Assembly: GCF_006538725.1 (NCBI RefSeq) | Contig: NZ_BJLQ01000005.1 | Coordinates: 93,129-157,128, forward strand | From: Cellulomonas gelida | GTDB lineage: Bacteria > Actinomycetota > Actinomycetes > Actinomycetales > Cellulomonadaceae | Direction of reading: 5' to 3' | Length of the DNA stretch: 64,000 nt | In this document: positions 17,047 through 25,080 of the stretch, one piece after another | Layout of the letters: each line of letters starts with the position of its first letter | How positions within the stretch are numbered: position 1 is the stretch's first letter | Program-made: the position numbers and the translations under genes | The notes under the pieces: model-generated | What the model saw: the letters and a program-made list of their open reading frames with translations, nothing else | Told to the model about the DNA's origin: nothing | The model's database searches: none

Positions 17047-17192
17047 GCCCAGCCGACCACCCCGCCGGTCCTCGCCTGGGGACGAACGGCGCACGGACAC
17101 CCGGACGGGTCGCGTGGGCCCGTGTGCGCGGATCTTCACGACCCCTCCACCGTGCCGTCGCACGAGTCCCCACGGCGACGACCGGACGCTCG

Positions 17193-17198
17193 TAGCGT
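17193..17198 (+). promoter_or_regulatory. -10 box for LCP gene (leaderless)
   Basis: TAGCGT followed by 7 nt and then GTG at 17206. The same geometry is found in front of the neighbouring LCP gene at 18577. Confidence 0.5.
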
Positions 17199-17205
17199 CG
17201 GCCGC

Positions 17206-18444
17206 GTGCCGCTCACCGCCCAGCCCGCCGCCCCGACGAGCAGGCACGCGCGCGGTCGGCGCGAGCGACGCGCGCTGCGTGTGGTCGCGCTCACCGCGCT
17301 CGCCGCCATGACGTTCACGGGCACGGCCGCGCTCACGTTCGTCGTGCGGCTCGACGACAACATCCACCACCTCGACCTCGACCCGCTGCTCGGCCCGCGC
17401 CCCACGGCCGCGGCGCAGGCGCAGGACCCGGCAGAGGGCCGTGCGCTCACGCTGCTGCTGCTCGGGTCGGACTCGCGGGCCGGCAAGAACGGCACGATCG
17501 GCGGCACGGTGGCCGACAGCATGCGGTCCGACACGACGATCGTGCTGCACGTCTCCGCGGACCGCTCGCGCGTCGAGCTCGTCTCCATCCCGCGGGACTC
17601 GATGGTCGCGATCCCGCAGTGCACGACGACGAGCGGCGAGACGATCGCCGCGAGCGAGTACTCGAGGTTCAACAAGGCGTTCGCCCTCGGCTGGGACCAC
17701 GGTCAGGACCTCGAGTCGGCCGCCGCGTGCGCGTGGCGCACGGTCGAGGCGACCACGGGGGTCCTCGTCGACGACTTCCTGCTCGTCGACTTCGTGGGGT
17801 TCCGCGACATGGTGGACGCGGTCGACGGGGTGTGGATCTGCGTCCCGCGCGACATGGACGACCGCAAGGCCAAGCTGCACGTCAAGGCCGGCTACCAGCG
17901 GTTCACAGGCCCGACCGCCCTGGCGTTCGCGCGCTCGCGCGGGTTCCAGGGCAACTACGGCATGGACACCGGGCGGATCGGCAACCAGCAGCGGCTGCTC
18001 GCCGCACTCGCCGACAAGGCGCTGTCGAGCGAGGTCCTGACGGACCTGCCCGCTCTGATGCGCCTGCTCGACGCGGTGACGCGCTCGCTCACCACCTCGA
18101 TGAGCACGACCGACCTCGCGGGGCTCGCGCGCAGCCTGCGCGACGTCCGGACCGGCGACGTCACGTTCCTGACCATCCCCACGCTCCCGGACCCGCGTGA
18201 CCCCGACAACACGCTCGTCTGGGCGGACGACGCCGCGACCGTGTGGGCCAACCTCGCGCGGGACGCACCCGCTCTGACCGGCACGGCGCAGGACCCGCAG
18301 ACGCGTGACGAGCCCGGCACGAGTGCGACGTCCCGGCCGACCGGGCCAGCAGGCTCGTCGGGCACGGCGCGGCCCTCGCACGGGTCGACGAAGAAGGCGG
18401 GGCGTGAGGCGTTCACACTCGACGACGAGACCGCGTCGTGCTGA
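17206..18444 (+). CDS. LytR-CpsA-Psr (LCP) glycopolymer ligase 1
   Basis: 412 aa, single-pass type II membrane protein. Short Arg-rich cytoplasmic tail, membrane helix at about 26-48 (VVALTALAAMTFTGTAALTF), then the extracellular LCP domain: LLLLGSDSRAGKNG (pyrophosphate/lipid-binding Asp and Arg), VSIPRDSMV, and ALAFARSRG. LCP enzymes move lipid-linked glycopolymers onto peptidoglycan. A Thr/Pro/Gly-rich linker leads to a terminal AGREAFTLDDETASC tail that is repeated in LCP 2. GTG 17206 was chosen because it fits a leaderless promoter and mirrors the start of LCP 2. Divergent from the export operon, which supports a role as its attachment enzyme. Confidence 0.9.
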   Translation: MPLTAQPAAPTSRHARGRRERRALRVVALTALAAMTFTGTAALTFVVRLDDNIHHLDLDPLLGPRPTAAAQAQDPAEGRALTLLLLGSDSRAGKNGTIGGTVADSMRSDTTIVLHVSADRSRVELVSIPRDSMVAIPQCTTTSGETIAASEYSRFNKAFALGWDHGQDLESAAACAWRTVEATTGVLVDDFLLVDFVGFRDMVDAVDGVWICVPRDMDDRKAKLHVKAGYQRFTGPTALAFARSRGFQGNYGMDTGRIGNQQRLLAALADKALSSEVLTDLPALMRLLDAVTRSLTTSMSTTDLAGLARSLRDVRTGDVTFLTIPTLPDPRDPDNTLVWADDAATVWANLARDAPALTGTAQDPQTRDEPGTSATSRPTGPAGSSGTARPSHGSTKKAGREAFTLDDETASC

Positions 18445-18563
18445 CCCGCGGGCTCACCCGATGCGTGCCCGGCTGTCCGGATCGCCCGCTGACCTGCATC
18501 GATCTGCACAACTTCTCCACCGGGCTCCTCCTGTCGCTCCCTCGCTCGTCCAGCCCCCGTCCC

Positions 18564-18569
18564 TAGGAT
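18564..18569 (+). promoter_or_regulatory. -10 box for LCP gene 2 (leaderless)
   Basis: TAGGAT, then 7 nt, then GTG at 18577; no ribosome-binding site can fit, so the mRNA is probably leaderless. Confidence 0.55.
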
Positions 18570-18576
18570 CGACGCC

Positions 18577-19818
18577 GTGCCTGTCCGCCACATGTCTGCC
18601 GAGCGCCCAGCCAACGCGCGCCACGCCCGCCACCACCGCAGCGGGCGGATCCTGCAGAGCGTCGCGCTGGTGACGGTCGCGATCCTCGCCTTCGGCGGGA
18701 CCGCGGCCTACTCGGTGTACGCGCGGCTCAACGGCAACATCGACCACGTCGACGTCTCCGGCCTGCTCGGCCCGCGGCCGACGCAGACGCCCCAGGCGGG
18801 AGCCGACCCCAACGCCGGCAAGGCCGTCAACATCCTGCTGCTCGGCTCCGACTCCCGCGAGGGCGAGAACGGCGCGATCGGCGGCCGGGTCGCGGGCGGG
18901 ATGCGCTCCGACACCGCGATCGTCATGCACATCTCGGCGGACCGGTCGCGCGTCGAGATGGTCTCGATCCCGCGTGACTCGCTCGTCGAGATCCCGACGT
19001 GCAAGACCACCAACGGCGACACGAGCTCCAGCGGCCGCGCGATGTTCAACGAGGCGTTCGCGCGCGGCTGGGACAAGGGTCTCGACCTCGCCTCAGCGGC
19101 CGCCTGCACGTGGCGCACGGTCGAGGCCACGACGGGCGTCACGATCCACGACTTCGTGCTCGTCGACTTCGCGGGCTTCCAGACGATGGTCGACGCGATC
19201 GGCGGGGTGGACATGTGCATCCCGACCGACATGGACGACAAGAAGGCCCGCCTGCACGTCGAGGCCGGCAACCGGCACCTCGACGGCAAGACCGCGCTGG
19301 CGTACGCCCGCTCGCGGCACAGCCAGGCGGGCGACGGCTCGGACATCGCGCGCATCGGCAACCAGCAGCGGCTGCTCGCCGCGATGGCGTCCCAGACGCT
19401 GTCGAAGAACGTCCTGACGGACTGGACGGACCTGCTCGGGCTGCTCAACGCCGCGACCAAGTCGGTCACGACGTCGATGTCGACATCCGACCTCGCCGGG
19501 CTCGCCTACAGCGCTCGCGGCATCCGCACTGGCAACATCACGTTCATGACGATCCCGTGGGGCGCGGCACCCGAGAACAAGAACCGGGTCGTGTGGACGT
19601 CCGAGGCGGACGTCATCTGGTCGAACATCGCCGGCGACATCCCGATGCTCCGAGGCACCGACGACGACCGCGGCACCCAGCCGACCAAGGAACCGACGAA
19701 GGCGGCGACCAAGGGCCCGACGGCGACCGCGGACCCGTCCAAGGAGCCCACCGCCAAGGCGACCCGCAAGGCCGGTCGCGAGTCCTTCACGCTCGACGAC
19801 GACACCGGCAAGTGCTGA
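18577..19818 (+). CDS. LytR-CpsA-Psr (LCP) glycopolymer ligase 2
   Basis: 413 aa, close paralogue of the preceding gene. Cytoplasmic tail, membrane helix near 30-50 (VALVTVAILAFGGTAAYSVY), then LCP domain with ILLLGSDSREGENG, VSIPRDSLVEIPTC and ALAYARSRHS. Paired Cys residues (IPTC, AAACTW, MCIP) suggest disulfides outside the cell, as in LCP 1. A Thr/Lys/Pro-rich linker carries repeated TKEPT/TKAATK-like units and ends in AGRESFTLDDDTGKC, almost identical to the LCP 1 tail. Three nucleotides separate it from LCP 3, so the two may be co-transcribed. Confidence 0.92.
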   Translation: MPVRHMSAERPANARHARHHRSGRILQSVALVTVAILAFGGTAAYSVYARLNGNIDHVDVSGLLGPRPTQTPQAGADPNAGKAVNILLLGSDSREGENGAIGGRVAGGMRSDTAIVMHISADRSRVEMVSIPRDSLVEIPTCKTTNGDTSSSGRAMFNEAFARGWDKGLDLASAAACTWRTVEATTGVTIHDFVLVDFAGFQTMVDAIGGVDMCIPTDMDDKKARLHVEAGNRHLDGKTALAYARSRHSQAGDGSDIARIGNQQRLLAAMASQTLSKNVLTDWTDLLGLLNAATKSVTTSMSTSDLAGLAYSARGIRTGNITFMTIPWGAAPENKNRVVWTSEADVIWSNIAGDIPMLRGTDDDRGTQPTKEPTKAATKGPTATADPSKEPTAKATRKAGRESFTLDDDTGKC

Positions 19819-19820
19819 GC

Positions 19821-21281
19821 ATGGCTCGCGACGAGCCCGGCACGCCGCCCAGCTTCACCCCCGGTGGCGGCGCGTCCCGCCCCGCCGCGCGTGACGCCGT
19901 GGCCGTGGGCCGCGACGAGGCCCGCGCACCGGGCAAGCCGGCCCGTCCGGCCGGCCAGCGCACGCCCGACTCGCCGGCAGCCGAGGCGCGCACGCAGCGC
20001 GCGGCAGCCCCCGGCGCGCCGCGCCGCACGTCGTCGCCCTCGTCGTCCCGGCAGCCCACGCCGCCGCGCGCAGGGGCGACCCCGCCGTCGTTCTCCCCGG
20101 GCAGCGCGCAGCCCGCCGTGGGCGGCTCCGCACGCTCTGGCACCGCACGCTCTGGCACCGCACCTTCTGACGCTGCACGTCCCGCCACCGCACGTCCTGC
20201 CGGTCGGCCGGCCGCGGGCGCGCGCTCGGCGAGCGGGCACCCCGCCACCGGTCGCGCGGCCGGCGCTCCCCCGTCCCGCCCCGGCACCGGTCGCGGCGGA
20301 CCGACGGGTCAGGGCCCCCAGGCACCCGGTGGCGCACCCCGGCGCAGGCGGCGTCTGCGAGTCACCCTCGCGGTGGTCGCGCTGCTCCTGGTCCTGGCGC
20401 TCGCGTGGCCCATCGGGCTCGTGATGTGGGCGAACGGCAAGATCCAGCACACCGAGGCACTCTCGGGCGCCGACGGGACGCCGGGCACCACCTACCTCAT
20501 CACCGGCTCGGACTCGCGCTCGGACGGCGGGGTCAAGGACGACGGCACCTCGGGCCAGCGCAGCGACACCATCCTGCTGCTGCACGTCCCCGAAAGCGGG
20601 CCGACGGCCCTCATCTCGCTCCCCCGCGACACCTACGTCGAGATCCCCGGCAAGGGTCCCGGCAAGATCAACGCGGCGTTCGCGTACGGCGGGGCACCGC
20701 TGCTGGTCGCGACGGTCGAGCAGCTCTCGGGCCTGACGGTGGACCATTACGCCGAGATCGGCATGGCCGGCGTCAAGCAGGTCGTCGACGCCGTCGGCGG
20801 TGTGCGTCTGTGCTACGACCACGACGTCGACGACCGCGACTCGAAGCTCAAGTGGAAGTCCGGCTGCCACACGGTGGGCGGCACGCGGGCCCTGCAGTTC
20901 GCGCGGATGCGCAAGTCCGACCCGCTGGGCGACATCGGCCGCGCCGAGCGGCAGCGCCAGCTCGTCAAGGCGGTCCTCGCGAACGTCGACCCGCGCCAGC
21001 TCGCGCTGCACCCGAGCCGACAGGTCGCACTCGTCGACGCCGCGACCGCGACGCTCACGGTTGACGAGTCGAGCGACATCATCGACCTGGGCCGGCTCGC
21101 GCTCGCCTTCCGCGCCGCCAACAGCGACGCCGGGATCACGGGGACCCCGCCGATCGCGAGCATGGACTACCGTCCGGGCGGCGTCGGGTCGACGGTCCTG
21201 CTGGACCCCGACGAGACGCCGACGTTCTTCCGTCAGATCCGCGACGGCAAGCTCGAGCCGGGCAAGGTCGGCGGGGTCTAG
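19821..21281 (+). CDS. LytR-CpsA-Psr (LCP) glycopolymer ligase 3, long disordered N-tail
   Basis: 486 aa. Residues 1-~175 are a low-complexity Pro/Ala/Arg/Gly/Ser tail with internal repeats (ARSGTARSGTAPSDAARP) and no predicted fold. The membrane helix follows (LAVVALLLVLALAWPIGLVM), then the LCP domain: YLITGSDSRSDGG, LISLPRDTYVEIPGKG and ALQFARMRKSDPLGDIGR, with the conserved catalytic Arg/Asp residues. It lacks the AGRE..FTLDD..C tail of its two neighbours and is a more typical LytR/CpsA sequence. ATG 19821 comes 3 nt after the LCP 2 stop. Its stop codon directly abuts the stop of the convergent gene at 21282. Confidence 0.9.
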   Translation: MARDEPGTPPSFTPGGGASRPAARDAVAVGRDEARAPGKPARPAGQRTPDSPAAEARTQRAAAPGAPRRTSSPSSSRQPTPPRAGATPPSFSPGSAQPAVGGSARSGTARSGTAPSDAARPATARPAGRPAAGARSASGHPATGRAAGAPPSRPGTGRGGPTGQGPQAPGGAPRRRRRLRVTLAVVALLLVLALAWPIGLVMWANGKIQHTEALSGADGTPGTTYLITGSDSRSDGGVKDDGTSGQRSDTILLLHVPESGPTALISLPRDTYVEIPGKGPGKINAAFAYGGAPLLVATVEQLSGLTVDHYAEIGMAGVKQVVDAVGGVRLCYDHDVDDRDSKLKWKSGCHTVGGTRALQFARMRKSDPLGDIGRAERQRQLVKAVLANVDPRQLALHPSRQVALVDAATATLTVDESSDIIDLGRLALAFRAANSDAGITGTPPIASMDYRPGGVGSTVLLDPDETPTFFRQIRDGKLEPGKVGGV

Positions 21282-21854
21282 CTAGAGCTCGAGCTGTCCC
21301 AGCAGCCGTAGCTCGTCGGGCCTGACGCCCTCGCGCAGCGCGGCGACGGATACCGGCACCACCGAGCGCACGCCGTACGCCGTGACGATCGACAGCGTCC
21401 GGTCGGCCAGGTAGTCGCCGTAGGAGTCCTGCGGGTTCACCCGCGCGTACATCGCGCGCGGCATGACGGTCTCCACGGCGTACGAGCGCGAGCGGAACGG
21501 GCCGAGCTGACCCGAGTCCACCAGGAACAGCGGCCGGAAGCGGCCGGTCGTGAGCTGGACGCGCTCGATCGCGTCGGCGACCACCTCGGTGTCGCCCGGC
21601 TCGAGACCGAGCGCGACGACGAGCACGATCGGCCAGCGCCGCCCCTGGTGCGGCAGCAGCATGTGCCCGCCGCGGATGTCGACGCGCGGCTTGCCGTGCA
21701 GGTGGCGCGACCCGCCGGCCTCGATGCCGAGCAGGGCGCGGCCGGCCTCCTTGACGCGCGGCGCGCGCCTGCCGACGGCGACGACGAGGCGCCGCGTCGC
21801 GGGAAACGCGAGCAGGCGGCGGGCGGCGCGCTGGGCGCGGCGACCGGCGCTCAT
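21282..21854 (-). CDS. Conserved protein of unknown function, coupled to GT fusion
   Basis: 190 aa, ATG 21854 in a 4-nt ATGA overlap with the glycosyltransferase upstream. The first ~40 residues are Arg/Ala-rich and basic ([19 protein letters not shown]). The rest looks like a small alpha/beta domain: [35 protein letters not shown] and [15 protein letters not shown] are strand-helix units. There is no signal peptide. I do not recognise a family; coupling suggests a partner or regulator of the fused glycosyltransferase. Confidence 0.75.
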   Translation of the reverse strand: MSAGRRAQRAARRLLAFPATRRLVVAVGRRAPRVKEAGRALLGIEAGGSRHLHGKPRVDIRGGHMLLPHQGRRWPIVLVVALGLEPGDTEVVADAIERVQLTTGRFRPLFLVDSGQLGPFRSRSYAVETVMPRAMYARVNPQDSYGDYLADRTLSIVTAYGVRSVVPVSVAALREGVRPDELRLLGQLEL

Positions 21855-24031
21855 CGCTCGACCCCGATCAGGCGCTCGACGTGCCGGATGGCCTCGCCCG
21901 CACCGTTGGCCGGGTAGGCCGCGAGCGCCTTCGCGGAGGCCGCCGCGGACCACACGGGGTCGGTGACCCGGCGCAGCGCGTCTGCGGCGGACTGCGCGGT
22001 CACCTCGGCGACCGCGACGCTCCAGCCCTGCGCGTCGGCGTAGGTCGCGCGCGCCCCCTGGTCGTCGGTCGTCGTCGCGAGGTTCGGCACGACGACGGAC
22101 GGCACACCGGCCATGAGCACCTCGTGGAAGCTGTTGTAGCCCGCCGCGACGACCGCGGCGTCGAACGCGCGCAGGTAGCGGGCGAGCGGGTAGACGGACA
22201 GCGGCTTCACGTGCTCGCGCATGGGCTCGCCGCGCCGCTGGATCGGCGGCTTGGTCGCGTAGGTCACCCAGCCGCCGGGCAGTGCCGCGGCGGCGTCCGC
22301 GAACAGGTCGAGGTCGGACGTGATGTCGTTGATGTTGCCGGCACCCAGGCTCAGCAGCAGCGCCGGCGCGTCGGGGTCCATGCCGAGCTCGGCGCGGGCC
22401 GTGGCCCGGTCGAGCAGGTCGTCCGCGTCGAGCAGGGTGATCGGGCCGACGTGCGTGCTGTCGCCACGGCCGACGAGCGGCCCGCGGTCGGCCGCCGCGG
22501 CCACCTCGCCGGGCTCGAGGACGAGGTCGAAGATCTCGCCGCGGGCGAGGAACTTGGTCGTCGTGCCCTCGCGCCACATGCCGCGACGCGACCAGACGAA
22601 CGCGATGTCCGGGAACGCGGCGCGCGTGGACACCATGCCGACGTACGGCATGGTGCCGTCGAACACGACCGCACGCGGCCGGTACCGCCGCAGCACCTCG
22701 GCGAACCGCACCGGGAAGAGCTCGTTCCACTCCTCGACCGTGCAGCCCAGGTCCCCCCGCGACGGGCAGTACTCCCAGGGGTGCCCGTACTGCTCGACCA
22801 CGCCGACCGCCTGCGAGAGCGAGAAGAACATCGGCTCGATCCGCTCGTCGGCGCGGTTCGCCATGGCCAGCAGGCGGGTGAGGTGACCCATCCCGGCGCC
22901 GTTGCTGCTGACGAACATGACACGTTCGCGGCCGACGGGGCGCTGCCGCGACACCACCGTGCGGGGCTCGCCCGAGGGCGGCCCGATGAGCGCGGCGAGG
23001 CGCGCGGCGTGCGACTCGTGGCCGTGCGTCGAGCGGACGAACTGCTGGCCCCGCGCGGACTGCGCGAGGTAGGCGTCCGGGTCGGCCGCGAGGCGCGCCA
23101 CGAGTCCCTGCACGCCCTCGGGAGCGGTGTAGAGCGCCGCGTCGCCGAACACGGAGCGGAAGTGCTCGGGCAGGATCGCCACGGCACCGCTCGCGAGCGC
23201 CTCCATGATCGTGCGGCCGTACGCCTCGACGAGGTCGCTGCGGTGGAAGTAGACGAAGAAGTCGAGCCCGGCGACGAAGTCGCGCGGGTCGCGCGCACCG
23301 AACTCCTCGACGGACCAGGACGCGGGGACGTGGCCGATCACGTCGGCCACCGCGTCGGCGCCGCCGAGCACGCGCACGCGGACCGAGCCGTCGTCGGGGT
23401 AGGCGGCGAGCAGGTCGGCGGCGCGCTCGGGCCACTTGGCCGCCGACGAGCGCGAGTGCCGGCCGATGACCGGGACGGTGCCGGGGGCGACGCCCGTGCG
23501 CGGCACCGCCCACTCGTCGACGTCGAGCAGGTTGAGCCAGTCCGTGTCGGCGAGGTCGATCTGGTCGCGCACCGCCTCGAGCCCGGGCCGCACGGCGGGG
23601 CCGATCGGGTACCAGGTGGGCCGCACGCCGAGCCAGTCGGTCACGGCCCGGTCCGTGACAGCCACGTCGTAGTGCTGGACCCGCGCCGCGTCGACGCGCA
23701 CGTGGTTGGCCAGCACGAGGGCACGGTCCGCGGTCACCGGCAGGTTCGCGGGCACGGCGTCGAACACGGTCGCGTTGCGCAGCACCGCGAGCGTCGCGTG
23801 CACGGGCGTCCCGGCGACGACGAGGTCGGCGAGGCCGTCGTCGAGGCAGCGGCGCAGGCGCGGCTCGATGCCCAGACCCCGGTTGGCCAGGCTGCTCGGC
23901 ACGTGCAGGAGAGCGGTGCGGTAACCCGCCGCGGCCTGCGCGCGCAGCTCCTCGGCCATGCTGGCCGTGGTGCCGCCGGGCAGGCGCAGGTCGGACGCCA
24001 GAAGGACGTCGTAGTGCTGGGCTGTGCTCAC
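21851..24031 (-). CDS. Bifunctional glycosyltransferase: GT-B module fused to GT28/MurG-like domain
   Basis: 726 aa. Residues 1-~345 are a GT-B-like module ([34 protein letters not shown] near 187; [17 protein letters not shown] near 257; [20 protein letters not shown]). This module is shared with the C-terminal halves of the proteins at 25077 and 30307. Residues ~365-726 are a second transferase with the MurG/GT28 glycine loop [11 protein letters not shown] and donor motif [22 protein letters not shown] 24031 follows AGAGGA at a good distance; TACAAT at 24092-24087 is a strong -10. Likely adds two different sugars or alternates modules. Confidence 0.85.
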   Translation of the reverse strand: MSTAQHYDVLLASDLRLPGGTTASMAEELRAQAAAGYRTALLHVPSSLANRGLGIEPRLRRCLDDGLADLVVAGTPVHATLAVLRNATVFDAVPANLPVTADRALVLANHVRVDAARVQHYDVAVTDRAVTDWLGVRPTWYPIGPAVRPGLEAVRDQIDLADTDWLNLLDVDEWAVPRTGVAPGTVPVIGRHSRSSAAKWPERAADLLAAYPDDGSVRVRVLGGADAVADVIGHVPASWSVEEFGARDPRDFVAGLDFFVYFHRSDLVEAYGRTIMEALASGAVAILPEHFRSVFGDAALYTAPEGVQGLVARLAADPDAYLAQSARGQQFVRSTHGHESHAARLAALIGPPSGEPRTVVSRQRPVGRERVMFVSSNGAGMGHLTRLLAMANRADERIEPMFFSLSQAVGVVEQYGHPWEYCPSRGDLGCTVEEWNELFPVRFAEVLRRYRPRAVVFDGTMPYVGMVSTRAAFPDIAFVWSRRGMWREGTTTKFLARGEIFDLVLEPGEVAAAADRGPLVGRGDSTHVGPITLLDADDLLDRATARAELGMDPDAPALLLSLGAGNINDITSDLDLFADAAAALPGGWVTYATKPPIQRRGEPMREHVKPLSVYPLARYLRAFDAAVVAAGYNSFHEVLMAGVPSVVVPNLATTTDDQGARATYADAQGWSVAVAEVTAQSAADALRRVTDPVWSAAASAKALAAYPANGAGEAIRHVERLIGVER

Positions 24032-24086
24032 GACGTCCTCTCGTCGGGTCGAGGTCGCCGACGCGGCGCCCTCCGTGTGCCCGCTG

Positions 24087-24092
24087 ATTGTA
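24087..24092 (-). promoter_or_regulatory. -10 box for the GT fusion gene
   Basis: TACAAT on the minus strand is one of the best -10 matches in the window; it predicts a leader of about 50 nt to GTG 24031. On the plus strand GACAAT at 24139-24144 could serve the divergent gene at 24179. Confidence 0.5.
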
Positions 24093-24178
24093 CGGTGGGC
24101 TGGCCTGCGCAGATTTGCCGCCCACGGGGCTGGGTACGGACAATCGCTGCGTACCCGCCCATCCGAGGAGGACCTCCT

Positions 24179-24925
24179 GTGACGCTGCCATCCGGCGACG
24201 GGACAGCGCCCGTCGAGCTCTCGAGCACCGGGGCGACGATGACCGGCGACCTGTACCTGCGGACGCCGCCGACGAAGCACGCGGGAGGCCAGAGCACGCG
24301 GTCGAGCAGGCTCGTGCTGGAGTCGTACACGCGCTCCAACACCGCGAACAACCGCTCGGGCGACGTCATGGAGCTGCGCTGGCGGCACCCCGCCGCGAAG
24401 GCGTTCATCGGCTGGTGGGACTACACCGACCCGGACAACCCCGTCATGAAGGCGTGGATGGGCGCGCACGACGAGGCGAACGACGGCGGCCGGCCGCACC
24501 GCCACTTCTCCATCGAGGTGGCCAACGCCGCGGGGCTCATGAAGACGCGGCTCGCGATCCCGTACGGCGAGGACCACGTCAACATCGCGACGTCGAGCGC
24601 CGACTTCACGGTGCATCGCGGCACGCTGCGCGTGGCGCGTTCGCGCCTCGAGTTCGCGGTCGACCGGGCCGGGGCGCCCGCGGACCAGCGTTGGTCCGTC
24701 GAGATGACCAACGCGCCGACGAACGACCTCGTCGTCTCGGCGCACGCCGACGAGACGGGCGAGCCCCGCCGGGTGCTGCGGATCAGCCGCCGCACGGCCG
24801 AGGTGCGGTTCGAGGGCGACGCGCGCTTCGCGGCGGGCCGCGGTCCGGTGCTCAAGGACAAGGTGTCCGGTGACCTGCATCGGCTGTCCGTCGTGCGCGG
24901 CAAGCTCAGGCTGGAGAAGATCTAG
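24179..24925 (+). CDS. Phage tail-fibre-like beta-rich protein
   Basis: 248 aa, no signal peptide or membrane helix. [13 protein letters not shown] near residues 19-31 resembles the opening of phage tail-fibre and tail-hyaluronidase-like proteins, and the remainder is regular short beta strands ([63 protein letters not shown]) as in a beta-helix or fibre shaft. No catalytic residues can be named. GTG 24179 has a perfect AGGAGG 7 nt upstream, itself part of a 13-nt palindrome. It begins a tightly coupled operon with a 51-aa coiled-coil protein and a large glycosyltransferase (1-nt and 4-nt overlaps). Function in a glycan locus is unclear. Confidence 0.72.
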   Translation: MTLPSGDGTAPVELSSTGATMTGDLYLRTPPTKHAGGQSTRSSRLVLESYTRSNTANNRSGDVMELRWRHPAAKAFIGWWDYTDPDNPVMKAWMGAHDEANDGGRPHRHFSIEVANAAGLMKTRLAIPYGEDHVNIATSSADFTVHRGTLRVARSRLEFAVDRAGAPADQRWSVEMTNAPTNDLVVSAHADETGEPRRVLRISRRTAEVRFEGDARFAAGRGPVLKDKVSGDLHRLSVVRGKLRLEKI

Positions 24926-25080
24926 TGGACGTCGACGCCAACGTGGTGATCACCCACCTCACGCAGAAGCTCGCCCAGCAGGAGGTCGAGCTCGCGATGC
25001 TGCGGGCCGCGCTCGACGAGGCGCTCGACCGGGCCGAGGCGGCCGAGGCGCGCCTCGCCGAGCAGGGACCGCACGCGTGA
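24925..25080 (+). CDS. 51-aa coiled-coil protein
   Basis: GTG at 24925 shares its G with the TAG stop of the preceding gene (TAGTG), and its TGA overlaps the GTG of the next gene. The product is a Glu/Ala/Leu heptad-rich helix: [20 protein letters not shown] then [18 protein letters not shown], which predicts one continuous coiled coil. The coding pattern (G/C third positions) matches its neighbours and both overlaps are of the translational-coupling type, so I regard it as a real small gene. It may trimerise or dimerise the fibre-like protein or tether it to the glycosyltransferase. Confidence 0.7.
   Translation: MDVDANVVITHLTQKLAQQEVELAMLRAALDEALDRAEAAEARLAEQGPHA

Noticed and set aside
14000..19818. 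Exporter ATPase 1 ends in ENAFTLEDL, similar to the FTLDD tail of two LCP proteins
   Set aside because: The ATPase tail is cytoplasmic and the LCP tails are outside the cell; only five residues match, so it is likely chance.
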